From Pseudomonas segetis (lineage in GTDB: Bacteria; Pseudomonadota; Gammaproteobacteria; Pseudomonadales; Pseudomonadaceae): DNA of 64,000 bases. A program made the position numbers and the translations under genes. The notes beneath the pieces are model-generated. The model saw only the letters and a list, made by a program, of their open reading frames with translations, was not told where the DNA came from and ran no database searches. Shown here one piece after another: positions 17,701 through 24,009 of this stretch. Position 1 is the stretch's first letter, and every line of letters begins with the position of its first letter. Location of the stretch: the NCBI RefSeq assembly GCF_900188155.1, contig NZ_FZOG01000001.1:702864-766863 (forward strand), in the 5' to 3' direction.

Positions 17701-19010
17701 GCAGCATGGCCGACGATCCGGATGGAAGCGGAGGCTACAGCAGCCGCTTGAGCCTGCTCAAGGATGCAGTGCGTTCCTTCCTGGATAAGCTCGATGCGCA
17801 CCCGGGCAATATCAATATCGCCCTGGTGGTGTTTTCCTCGACCTCATCGATACTGCTCAGCGGAACGCTGGACGATGTGCAAGCGGCGCTAAGTGGCAAT
17901 AATGATGCCTTGGCCAGGGTCACCGCAGATGGCGGCACCAACTATGAGGCGGCATTCAAAACCACCAATGCATGGTTTGCCAGTATCGAGGGCAATCACT
18001 ATGAAAACCTGGCCTACTTCCTGACCGATGGGGACCCGACAACCTACAACGGTGACAACAGCGATACCGGCAGTACCGTCAATATCAATGACGTAACCCG
18101 TGCGCTGGATGACGCAAGCGTCCTGATGGGCCGTGCCGAGCTGCATGCAATTGGCATCGGCTCGGGTATCAACAGCGACGTGCTGCGTTACTTCGACAAT
18201 ACCGACCAGCTCACCGGCAATGTCAGCACCAATGTTGTGGGCGGTACTGTTCACGCGCAGGTTGGCCAGCCCGAGATCGTACTTACAGCTGACCAGCTCT
18301 TGGCAACACTCGACCCTGGGCATGTAACGCCGGGAGCCTTGTCGCCATTGGGTAATGATCATCTAGTCGGCGGTGCAGGCGATGACCTGATCTTTGGTGA
18401 TGCACTTAACACCACCTGGATTGCAGGCTATGAAACCACAGCGCCGAGCTTCCAGGTGTTGGTCAGCCACCTGACCGATGTCAACGGCGGTACGGCGCCG
18501 AGTCAGGCGCAACTGATCAGCTTTATCGAAAACAATGCCCTGGCCCTTGGGGCTTCAGTACCCAACTCTGGCGGCAATGACCTGCTCGAAGGCGGCAGTG
18601 GCAATGATTGGCTGTTTGCCCAGGGTGGTGATGACCTGCTCATTGGCGGTATCGGCGATGACCAGCTATTTGGCGGAACCGGGGCGGATACCTTTGTCTG
18701 GAACAGTGCTGACCGAGACAGCGGCTCCCATGATGTGGTGCGTGACTTCAACATGGCTGATGGGGATGCCTTGGACCTGTCATCCCTGTTGGTTGGCGTG
18801 GTTGATCACAGCAGTGCGGCTGAACTCAGTGCGTATTTGAGTTTTGCGCCGAGCGGCAGCGACACGCATATCAACATCTCCAGCACCGGGCAGGTAGCAG
18901 ATCCAGGGAGCATCGATCAGACGGTAACCTTGGCCAATGTCACGCTCTCCGGAGGGGATAGCGCGAGCATTATTCAAAACATGCTGGATAACCACACGCT
19001 GGTATCCTGA
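11730..19010 (+). CDS. lapA: LapA-like giant RTX adhesin with LapG site and two VWA domains
   Basis: This 2426-residue surface adhesin is exported by LapEBC and retained at the cell surface. Residues 1-110 form the retention module (GVVTQVVGEVFAVASNG). TAAG at 117-120, within EAEATAAGPG, is the dialanine motif that LapG proteases cleave, and is followed by a glycine-rich linker. Residues 205-345 hold a VCBS-like repeat. Three T1SS-143-type repeats (about 395-870) repeat FGADGPGEF, GPIDHP and FTINIEDDVP with a period near 172 residues in the last two. A DUF4114-like block (GFFIIPNGGA ... DFDYNDVSTSV) lies at about 1040-1165. Two VWA domains with intact MIDAS motifs (DVSGSM near 1600, DRSGSM near 1988) follow. 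RTX nonapeptides (GGAGDD, GGIGDD) start near 2208 and the type I secretion signal ends the protein. It is about half the length of P. fluorescens LapA. Confidence 0.93.
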   Translation: MATLIGVVTQVVGEVFAVASNGSRRPLVEGDRLFAGEQINTGATGALAVKLSNGELLTLGRDSSLALSEQMLAQAGEGSNAPQQDTPAPTANDLTEVEKLQAAIEAGVDPTQEAEATAAGPGSSGGAGGVGGGHSFVLLDAVGGSVDPELGFPTAGFNDGPEFVDPDIEVDPRLPIAETPEPPVVQPPVEPPVVVPPTEPEPTDFTPVVTVDYQDFVGSVIAGPAIVEESALVQGTNPASNGEQASGKLVVESRDGVSALEVMDVNGNWVNVTQGGTVQGQYGVLTIDANGNWNYVLSANTLDHTNPNATGADDQVGESFSVRVTDLDGDVSPIATLDVLVNDDGPVAAVGEAAQIHLFVDEDETAQGNTDGDSTTNVTSGAPGTLNTLVNFGADGAGSFGLSNSGAAISSLTAQGLTSGGAALSYSVVGNTLTAVANGETIFTFVVGADGSYNFTLSGPVDHPVTDGNDDELLSFPLDLSALITATDGDGDSLATAFPAGSFTVNIEDDVPVFAGPQGDQDAGRMSLAAAQPFGVHGNVQEDALETSAGAPYQGNPEGGQTVTAHGDAGLLGSLVKFGADGPGEFFLKADVSQLNAQGLTSEGTPLSYALVGNSLVASANGHPIFTLTVTAAGGYDFVLQGPIDHPLIDGDDSEDQSVLSIDFSASLGVTDGDGDPLAGGFPANTFTINIEDDVPILIGSENGPVVGGSVQEDALLSANGAPYQGNAEGGQTVTAQGADGVLKALVSFGADGPGEFSLNGKTASLLAQNLTSEGTALSYSFSGNTLTASANGHTIFTLSVSAGGGYEFVLKGPIDHPQADGNDAETLPGLGIDFSGILSATDGDGDPLAGGFAANTFTINIEDDVPVAQNSTAPLILDDEGLYGGINGGVGDTPDAATSVSGTLSYAAGADGLKSVVLSGPDKLGNEDVVSKWDASSNTLTLSSSRGDLVTMVLNPATGAYTLTLLQPVLHAEGGAENDALLNIDFTVTDGDSDAVTKTLQVTIDDDTPTIEQSAIADTSFVTFNGSDAGYANSYGYYVKNPDGTPAQGKVIWANVQDVDPGQTASLNGLNPEDVGFFIIPNGGANASLADGAELTFALVDGKWQAQLGGTALTGADGANVLFSDATLNPGGAHLQDTADPGNQNWEDQTLSSDFDYNDVSTSVTWGGRLQVDETRLDIDVSRDFSGIFNVQAGADGLRSLEYSLGIADPVSGIVDSGLVDSLSNQAVLLSVNPAGEVEGRTSSGDLVFTVSVSAAGVVTLDQVRAIVHPSSDPDEVKVLGSDLIHLTATATDNDGDSVDSTLDLGKLISFRDDAPTAIDDCAQTLVEGNASNVASGSVLTNDQAGNDGGKAFVGWNNTLNSAAMAELGKYGTLVLNPVTGEYSFTLDNSDPDTIALADGQKISQSLEYTMRDFDGDISTATLTIKIVGSDTGVTVEGLNVEGGELSFNEENLANGSSPNAALLSDGGTFTITAGDGISSIEIGSNSFTFAQLQGATPGAPLTIDSPAGVLHITGFTGTIAGGTVSYSYTLQDPSMHPSANGENTIVEQFAIKVTDLDGDTDSATLDVTVIDDVPTAVDDKPACIVQSALPEVNLTLVLDVSGSMQGAKLTALKAAVANLALAYAELGTAVHINLIAFAGSASEIGDYSFSSTTDQGYIDLLAKVQGLSASGNTNYEAALGVAKTEIGNDLAAFGADPAQQNKLYFISDGEPTAGKTGQALTNWINHNWSNFIGDIDGDGNPATNNFQAYSVGISFSGSYLQQISSSNMVINTSPENLSATLADLAGVGGDVSGNVLANDQPGADGIDHIQSITVGTQTFSLNAAGNGIISSGAGLVTYSYDAATDKLTLTTATGKLTIYLDSSAGHAAGDFSFVANADLVFGETGQVTQQFTYTVVDGDGDPSSANLDICIRSDQSVLVVGNNASDFGTGASSSTTPHFIASPFDSDGKGLIAGVGGNDTLVGDIGGAGAPTVDPAKNYNIALILDRSGSMADDPDGSGGYSSRLSLLKDAVRSFLDKLDAHPGNINIALVVFSSTSSILLSGTLDDVQAALSGNNDALARVTADGGTNYEAAFKTTNAWFASIEGNHYENLAYFLTDGDPTTYNGDNSDTGSTVNINDVTRALDDASVLMGRAELHAIGIGSGINSDVLRYFDNTDQLTGNVSTNVVGGTVHAQVGQPEIVLTADQLLATLDPGHVTPGALSPLGNDHLVGGAGDDLIFGDALNTTWIAGYETTAPSFQVLVSHLTDVNGGTAPSQAQLISFIENNALALGASVPNSGGNDLLEGGSGNDWLFAQGGDDLLIGGIGDDQLFGGTGADTFVWNSADRDSGSHDVVRDFNMADGDALDLSSLLVGVVDHSSAAELSAYLSFAPSGSDTHINISSTGQVADPGSIDQTVTLANVTLSGGDSASIIQNMLDNHTLVS

Positions 19011-19062
19011 AACCACCTGCCTGGCAGGGTGCTGTTTTGTAAACAGCGTCTAACCTTAATAA

Positions 19063-19095
19063 GGCCCGTCAGCTGCAAGGCTGGCGGGCTTTTTC
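19063..19095 (+). terminator. Intrinsic terminator of the adhesin gene
   Basis: GCCCGTCAGC pairs with GCTGGCGGGC with one mismatch, followed by TTTTT. It lies about 50 bases past the stop codon; a smaller hairpin (GCTGTTTTGTAAACAGC) precedes it. Confidence 0.85.
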
Positions 19096-19116
19096 GGGGC
19101 TGCACGAGGCAATGCC

Positions 19117-19455
19117 ATGGTTTATGTTCAGCTTGATGAGAAACAACGAATCCTGCGTGTTGAACAAGAGCCGTTTACGAGCATGACGAAAACCTTGCCG
19201 CAAGATAATCCTGATGTACAGGCCTGGTTGGCCAGCCATGCCTTGAATAATCGACTGATTGACTTACAGCGCTCAGACCTGGAAATGGTGCGCGTACTCG
19301 AAGACCTGGTCACGGTACTGGTCGACCGCGGTGTTATCCGCTACACCGACCTGCCCGAGGCGGCGCGACGCAAGCTGCATGTTCGCGCAGAGGCACGGGC
19401 CACCCTGGATGGCTTGAGTGGCTTGCTCGGTGATGCGGACGAGCGCATTCCCTAG
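19117..19455 (+). CDS. Conserved Pseudomonas hypothetical protein (112 aa), 'tryptophan synthase beta-like' in name only
   Basis: The 112-residue soluble acidic protein begins MVYVQLDEKQRILRVEQEPF and has no signal peptide or membrane segment. Its middle (SDLEMVRVLEDLVTVLVDRGVIRYTDLPEAARRKL) is helical. I remember close relatives in many Pseudomonas genomes labelled 'tryptophan synthase subunit beta-like'. At 112 residues, with no PLP lysine motif, it cannot be TrpB, so the label is misleading. GAGG lies 7 bases before ATG 19117. It sits between the adhesin terminator and the lapD-lapG pair; nothing in the sequence links it to adhesin function. Confidence 0.75.
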   Translation: MVYVQLDEKQRILRVEQEPFTSMTKTLPQDNPDVQAWLASHALNNRLIDLQRSDLEMVRVLEDLVTVLVDRGVIRYTDLPEAARRKLHVRAEARATLDGLSGLLGDADERIP

Positions 19456-19497
19456 GCTGCGAATGCTCAGTTCGCTCATCAAGGGCCACGGCGGAAG

Positions 19498-19682
19498 CTG
19501 GTGGAAGGCTGAAGCGTCTTCCACCCTACAGGCGATGCGTAGGGTGCGACAATGCGAAGCTTGCCCGCCAGAAATGGTTATGCCAGCAAGTTTTTTATTG
19601 CAAATGGCGGACAGAAAAGCGCTGTCCGCCCTACAGGATGAACCCCTTGCGTAGGGTGCGACAAGGCGAAGCTTGTCCACCA
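19498..19682. repeat. REP doublets (REPIN-like), two units
   Basis: Unit 1 has the stem GGTGGAAG/CTTCCACC followed by GTAGGGTGCGACAATGCGAAGCTT. Unit 2 has GGCGGACAG/CTGTCCGCC followed by the same GTAG-headed element. The stems differ in sequence but each remains fully paired. The 284-base gap between the 112-residue gene and lapD holds essentially only this. Confidence 0.7.
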
Positions 19683-19739
19683 AGCCCTGGGCGCGATAAC
19701 CAAGCCTGGGTGAAAAATGTCACCCGCCGGAGTTCCGCA

Positions 19740-21692
19740 TTATGAACCCTGCCAGGGGCTTGGCGCGCCAATCAGGCGACCCATGGCACCCTCGATACCC
19801 AGTTCGTTGAGCACCTTGAGTTCAGCCTCGGTTTCCACCATCTCGGCAATCAGCGGCAGGTCAATACTGTTGGTCGTGCGGAAGATGGCTTCGATAAACA
19901 AGCGCTTATCGCTTTCCCGGTCTATTGCGCGAATATAGCTGCCATCAACCTTAAGGTAGGCCAGGCCAAGATTGGTCAGGTTGCCGATCAAGCTGAAGCG
20001 TCCGCCAAAGTGTTGCAGGCCAAGCTGGTAGCCCGTCGCGCGTATCTGCTGGCCAAGGGTTTCGAGCTCCGGTGCCGAGGGCAAGTGACGTTCATCCAGT
20101 TCCAGAGTCATCAAGGCTGCCTGTTCAGGATGCTGTTTAAGCACATCCAGCAGCCTGGCCCAGCTTTCAGGCTCGCGCAGGGTGGCAGCGGATAAACTCA
20201 GGGCCAGTGGCTCGGGGTGCAGGCGCAAATGGTTGAGGCTGTGCTCAAGCATGGCCAGGTCGAATCTTGCCGCCCAGCCGAGCCGTTCGATCCAGGGGAT
20301 AAAGCGTCCTGCGGTAATGGCTTGGCCTTGCTGGTCGAGCAATCGCGCAAGAACTTTTTGGTGTATCAACTGGCGGGTGTCGTCGCACCGGCTCACCGGC
20401 TGGAAGTAGAGCTGGATCTTCTCGCCAGTCAAGGCTTCGTCGAGCCATAGGCGCCATTCGTGAATACCCTGGCCCGTTGCCAGGTTGAAGTCATCGAGGC
20501 GCTCCCAGGGTTGTTCCGGCTTTTTACTTTGCGCCTGTGCGAGCGCTTGGTCGGCACGGCCGATAACCGTGCCCGGGCTTTCTCCCGGGCGATAGGCGGC
20601 AATACCCATGTGCGCCACCGGGTTGCAGTCACTGGCGCCGGTCTGGTGCAGGCTTTGCAGTTGTTCGCTAAGTTGCAGGGCTAGCTTGTCGGCGTCTTCG
20701 GCGCTGAGACTGGGGGCGAGCAGGGTGAATTCGCCGCCGCGATTACGGGATGCAAGCCAACCGCTGGCCTGGTGCTGCTGCATGAGTTGGGTCAGTTGCA
20801 GACCAATAGCCTGGATCAGGTTGTCGGTTTCCTGTCCGCCAAGACGCTGGTTGAGACCGCCAAGGTCATTGACGCGCAAGAGCATCAGGTAACCGTCTGT
20901 ATTCTGCTCGGAGACCTCTAGCTGCTGAGCCAGCTTGAGGTCGAACAAGCGCCGGTTGGCCAAGCCGGTGAGGCTGTCTTGGTAGGCCTCTTCCCGCAAC
21001 TTTTCACTGCGCGCAGCCTCCTCGGCGAACAGGTTCTTGAGTTTCTCGACCATCAGGTTCATGGCCAGCACCACACGTTTCAGTTCAGGCGTGCGTGGCA
21101 CCTTGGGCATGCTCAGGAACTCGCGCCGAGTGATGGCCTGGGCTTGCTTGACCATATCGTCCAGCGGTCGCAACTGGGTGCGCAGCAACCATCCGCCGAG
21201 TACGGCGCTAACCAGTCCGCAGGCCAGTAGCCAGCCAAGGCTGCCGATGGCGCTGTCCCAGAGTCTGGTCAGGGCGAATTGCGGGTGGCTGAGCACCTCA
21301 ACCCGTGCAGCTTGTTCCCAGCCGCGCATGATCAAGGCATCGCCGCCTTCCGGAGTCAGGTCGACCAGGTCGACAAACCAGGCCGGTACATTCTCTGGCG
21401 CCGTGGTGGTACGCCGCTCGACAATCACGCTGTTGTCGGCAATGTTGACCACCCGGATTGTCGCGTAGTAGCCGCTGTCGAATATCGAACTGACCATCAG
21501 CTCGATCATCGCCGGGTCATCGATATGAGGTGTCAACGACAGTCCGAGTGCGGTTGCGGCATCCTGTGCATGCGAGCGCAACTGGCTCAATAACTGTTCG
21601 CGCGAGCTTTCCATGCCGCTGATGAAACTGCCGGTGAATGCCACCACCAGGAACAGGCAAATGGCGATGAACAGTTGTTTTAGTAATGACAT
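19740..21692 (-). CDS. lapD: LapD: inner-membrane c-di-GMP receptor controlling LapG
   Basis: LapD binds cytoplasmic c-di-GMP with a degenerate EAL domain. Inside-out signalling then sequesters the periplasmic protease LapG and keeps the adhesin on the surface. The 650 residues show an N-terminal membrane helix, a periplasmic LapD/MoxY-type domain (about 25-150), a second helix (IGSLGWLLACGLVSAVLGGW), HAMP, a GGDEF domain degenerated to RGGEF, and an EAL-like domain in which KVLAR replaces the catalytic EVLAR. Both enzyme signatures are therefore lost, as expected for a receptor. lapG lies 9 bases upstream on the same strand, so the two form an operon. Confidence 0.93.
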   Translation of the reverse strand: MSLLKQLFIAICLFLVVAFTGSFISGMESSREQLLSQLRSHAQDAATALGLSLTPHIDDPAMIELMVSSIFDSGYYATIRVVNIADNSVIVERRTTTAPENVPAWFVDLVDLTPEGGDALIMRGWEQAARVEVLSHPQFALTRLWDSAIGSLGWLLACGLVSAVLGGWLLRTQLRPLDDMVKQAQAITRREFLSMPKVPRTPELKRVVLAMNLMVEKLKNLFAEEAARSEKLREEAYQDSLTGLANRRLFDLKLAQQLEVSEQNTDGYLMLLRVNDLGGLNQRLGGQETDNLIQAIGLQLTQLMQQHQASGWLASRNRGGEFTLLAPSLSAEDADKLALQLSEQLQSLHQTGASDCNPVAHMGIAAYRPGESPGTVIGRADQALAQAQSKKPEQPWERLDDFNLATGQGIHEWRLWLDEALTGEKIQLYFQPVSRCDDTRQLIHQKVLARLLDQQGQAITAGRFIPWIERLGWAARFDLAMLEHSLNHLRLHPEPLALSLSAATLREPESWARLLDVLKQHPEQAALMTLELDERHLPSAPELETLGQQIRATGYQLGLQHFGGRFSLIGNLTNLGLAYLKVDGSYIRAIDRESDKRLFIEAIFRTTNSIDLPLIAEMVETEAELKVLNELGIEGAMGRLIGAPSPWQGS

Positions 21693-21701
21693 CGGGGTCT
21701 C

Positions 21702-22391
21702 CTAGCCTTCGCCTATGGCAAAGCCTTCCGTACGCATTTTCTTGAGCAGTTCCTGCCAGCGCGATAGTTTCTTGGTGTCGCTCTTCTTGCTGTTCGAGCC
21801 TGGCAGGTAGACACCTTCAGCGTTGAATGAGTAAACCGGCAGCAGATCCTTGCGCTGTGATGCCGGTTGGATCTCGCCAATCAGGTTGTCGAGTACCAGC
21901 GGTTCGCTGCTGGGGCTTGAGTAGTAGGTGAGCACCATGTGCGCCTGGTTTTGCTTGAGCGCCTTGACGTAGGTAATACGTAATTTTTCACTGGCAATAC
22001 CAAGACGGCGCAAGGTGAAGTACTTGGCGATGGAGTAGTCTTCACAGTCGCCAGCGCCTTTGACCAGTGACTCCACGGGCGTTGCCCAGTAGTCGGTTTG
22101 GCGCCAGGTGCGACGGTCATCGGCAAAGCGCAGTTGCCGGTTGAAAAATGCATTGACCGTTTTTAATTGCTGGTTCTCGGGGCTTTGCAGATTGCTTTCG
22201 ATCAGTTGCTGCCACTGCTGCAGGCGCTGTTCGGCGGGGCCCAGGGAGCCATAGCGCGCCTGCGCATTGTGGATGATCAGGGCGAAATCCCAATTGGCCG
22301 CAGCGGTGGCTAAACCCAGGGCAAAGACCAGCGTGCCCAGCCATAGGTGGCTGAAACGCAGGGCAAAGGTGCTGGACGGGCATGGCTGCAT
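21702..22391 (-). CDS. lapG: LapG: periplasmic calcium-dependent cysteine protease for the adhesin
   Basis: LapG is a bacterial transglutaminase-like cysteine protease that cuts LapA-type adhesins after a dialanine motif, releasing cells from biofilm. The 229-residue protein has a hydrophobic N-terminal signal (LWLGTLVFALGLATAAA). The catalytic triad is visible: Cys in KGAGDCEDYSIAKY, His in QAHMVLTYYSS, Asp in PLVLDNLIGE. I start at ATG 22391; an in-frame TTG at 22397 is possible, and neither has a strong ribosome site. The matching TAAG site is in the adhesin of this window. The operon with lapD is conserved in Pseudomonas. Confidence 0.92.
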   Translation of the reverse strand: MQPCPSSTFALRFSHLWLGTLVFALGLATAAANWDFALIIHNAQARYGSLGPAEQRLQQWQQLIESNLQSPENQQLKTVNAFFNRQLRFADDRRTWRQTDYWATPVESLVKGAGDCEDYSIAKYFTLRRLGIASEKLRITYVKALKQNQAHMVLTYYSSPSSEPLVLDNLIGEIQPASQRKDLLPVYSFNAEGVYLPGSNSKKSDTKKLSRWQELLKKMRTEGFAIGEG

Positions 22392-22463
22392 CTGCAACGA
22401 CTCGCTGGAGGTCGTTCAAAGTCTAGGTGCAGTAATGGCTTTGTGCCTCAGAAAAACACCCCT

Positions 22464-22690
22464 GGCGGTGACAACGCGAAGCTTGTCCGCCGAAGGGCAC
22501 GGCGAAATATCGGTGTTGAATGCTGGTGGAAGGGTGAAGCGCCTTCCAGCCTACGGCATGTGGGTGTGACAACGCTCAGCTGCCCGCCAAAGGGCACGGC
22601 GAAATATCGGCGTTGAATGCTTGGTGGAAGGGTGAAGCGCCTTCCACCCTACGGGCATGCGGGTGTGGCAACGCGAAGCTTGCCTGCCGA
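22464..22690. repeat. REP doublets (REPIN-like), two and a half units
   Basis: Copies of the GTAG/GTGACAACGCGAAGCTTG element alternate with the GGTGGAAGG/CCTTCCACC stem, repeating at about 100 bases, with AAGGGCACGGCGAAATATCGG between units. This fills the 321-base gap between lapG and the YbaN gene. Confidence 0.65.
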
Positions 22691-22712
22691 AGGTTTCACA
22701 CGGATTGACTAT

Positions 22713-23120
22713 TTAGCGTTTGGGGCAAGGCGGTGTTGGCAGGGTTTTCTGGCGCAGGATATAGACAGTCACGCAGACCGCACTGGTCAGCATAAACAGT
22801 CGGGCCCAGAACATCGGGACCAGGTAGCAGGACAGGCCAATGCTCAGCCACATCAGGCTTATCGAGTAGATCTTGGCTTTGCGCGGAATGCCTTCACCTT
22901 CCAGGTAGTCGCGAATCCAGGGCCCCAGCCTTGGGTGATCGACCAGCCAATGGTAAAAGCGTTCGGAGCTGCGCATGAAGCAGGCGGCAGCCAGCAGGAG
23001 AAAGGGGGTTGTGGGCAGGACGGGCAGGAATATGCCAATCACCCCGAGCGCTACGCTCAACCAGCCTATGGCCAGTAGGGCGTAGCGAACTGCAGGGTTG
23101 TGCTTGATCTTACCCGTCAT
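22713..23120 (-). CDS. YbaN-like DUF454 inner-membrane protein
   Basis: The 135-residue protein has the DUF454 pattern: an N-terminal helix pair (LAIGWLSVALGVIGIFLPVLPTTPFLLLAAACF), the conserved RSSERFYHWLVDHPRLGPWI and further C-terminal helices. E. coli YbaN belongs to this family and has no established biochemical role. Sixteen bases separate it from the YecA-like gene upstream on the same strand, so the two are probably co-transcribed. The stop codon is followed by REP doublets. Confidence 0.82.
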   Translation of the reverse strand: MTGKIKHNPAVRYALLAIGWLSVALGVIGIFLPVLPTTPFLLLAAACFMRSSERFYHWLVDHPRLGPWIRDYLEGEGIPRKAKIYSISLMWLSIGLSCYLVPMFWARLFMLTSAVCVTVYILRQKTLPTPPCPKR

Positions 23121-23135
23121 GCGGACGGCAGAGGA

Positions 23136-23723
23136 TTAGTGGTGACGCGGCTTGAGCAGCGCCGGTTTTTCTTCGGGGGCGTTGCACAGAAGAAACAGTG
23201 CGGTCAGCAGTTCAGGAATCTGCTCGACCATGCTGTCTACCAAGTCGCGGTCACGGGCGATTTCATCAAATTCGGGTTGCTCGTCAAACAAGCCGGAGCC
23301 GACCATGATCGGCAACAGCAACTCGCTGACTTCGTCTTCCGAGTCTTCGAACCAGACAGATTCACGCAGGAACACGCCTTCCATGAAACCGATGCACCAG
23401 CCGCGCAGGTCCGAGTCATCCGGGTCTTCACCCAGATCGAGCTCGCAAGGCATTTCCGGCTCGTCGTCACTCGCCAACTGGCGGGCAATATGAGCCTTGA
23501 GCAGCACCAGCGTGGCTTCGATTTCTTCGCGCTCGGCATCGCTGCGATAGTGAGGTGCTTCAGAAAACAGGGCGTCGATCCACTCACGCTCCGGCACCTG
23601 TTCCGTACAAATCGACAGGGCAGTGAGGTAGCCATGGGCGGCGACGTAGTCCAGGGCTTCTTCGTGCAACTCATCGGCATCGAGGAAGGCTTGCAGGCGG
23701 GACAGTTGCTCGGCAAAGGACAT
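23136..23723 (-). CDS. YecA/UPF0149 family protein
   Basis: This 195-residue acidic protein has the UPF0149 features: N-terminal LSRLQAFLDADELHEEALDYVAAHGYLTAL, the central RGWCIGFMEGVFLRE and LLLPIMVGSG. It lacks the C-terminal SEC-C zinc motif that some YecA proteins carry. The molecular function is not established. It is divergent from recQ across 286 bases. Confidence 0.8.
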   Translation of the reverse strand: MSFAEQLSRLQAFLDADELHEEALDYVAAHGYLTALSICTEQVPEREWIDALFSEAPHYRSDAEREEIEATLVLLKAHIARQLASDDEPEMPCELDLGEDPDDSDLRGWCIGFMEGVFLRESVWFEDSEDEVSELLLPIMVGSGLFDEQPEFDEIARDRDLVDSMVEQIPELLTALFLLCNAPEEKPALLKPRHH

Positions 23724-23978
23724 CGTAGGGCTACCTTGAAGAAGTAAACGAGGCTGGATTCTAGTCTAGACAGCGCGCAGCGGCCATAGCTCTAGTCTAA
23801 CCCATGCATAAACGCTTGCGGGGTGGTGGGCGCTATTCGCTGGTTTATTTGATCCGGATCATTGATATAACGCGTATTTAAGCCCGAAAAGCACCTCTGG
23901 CATGCGCTTTTGACCTCTATCCATGGCTTAACCTTCGACAAATTACAGATGCGAAATTTTCTGAGTCGAGCACGTGCG

Positions 23979-23984
23979 TATAAT
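23979..23984 (+). promoter_or_regulatory. recQ: -10 element, probable recQ promoter
   Basis: A perfect TATAAT lies 26 bases before the recQ start codon. The -35 region (TTTTCT at 23957-23962, 16-base spacing) is weak. Confidence 0.45.
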
Positions 23985-24009
23985 GCCGACCTCGATTTGG
24001 AGGCCTTTC

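Noticed and set aside
23849..23862. TTGAT-CCGG-ATCAT, an ANR-box-like dyad upstream of recQ
   Set aside because: No -10 lies at a class I or class II distance on either strand (the recQ -10 is about 125 bases away), so the match is probably chance or serves something I cannot see.
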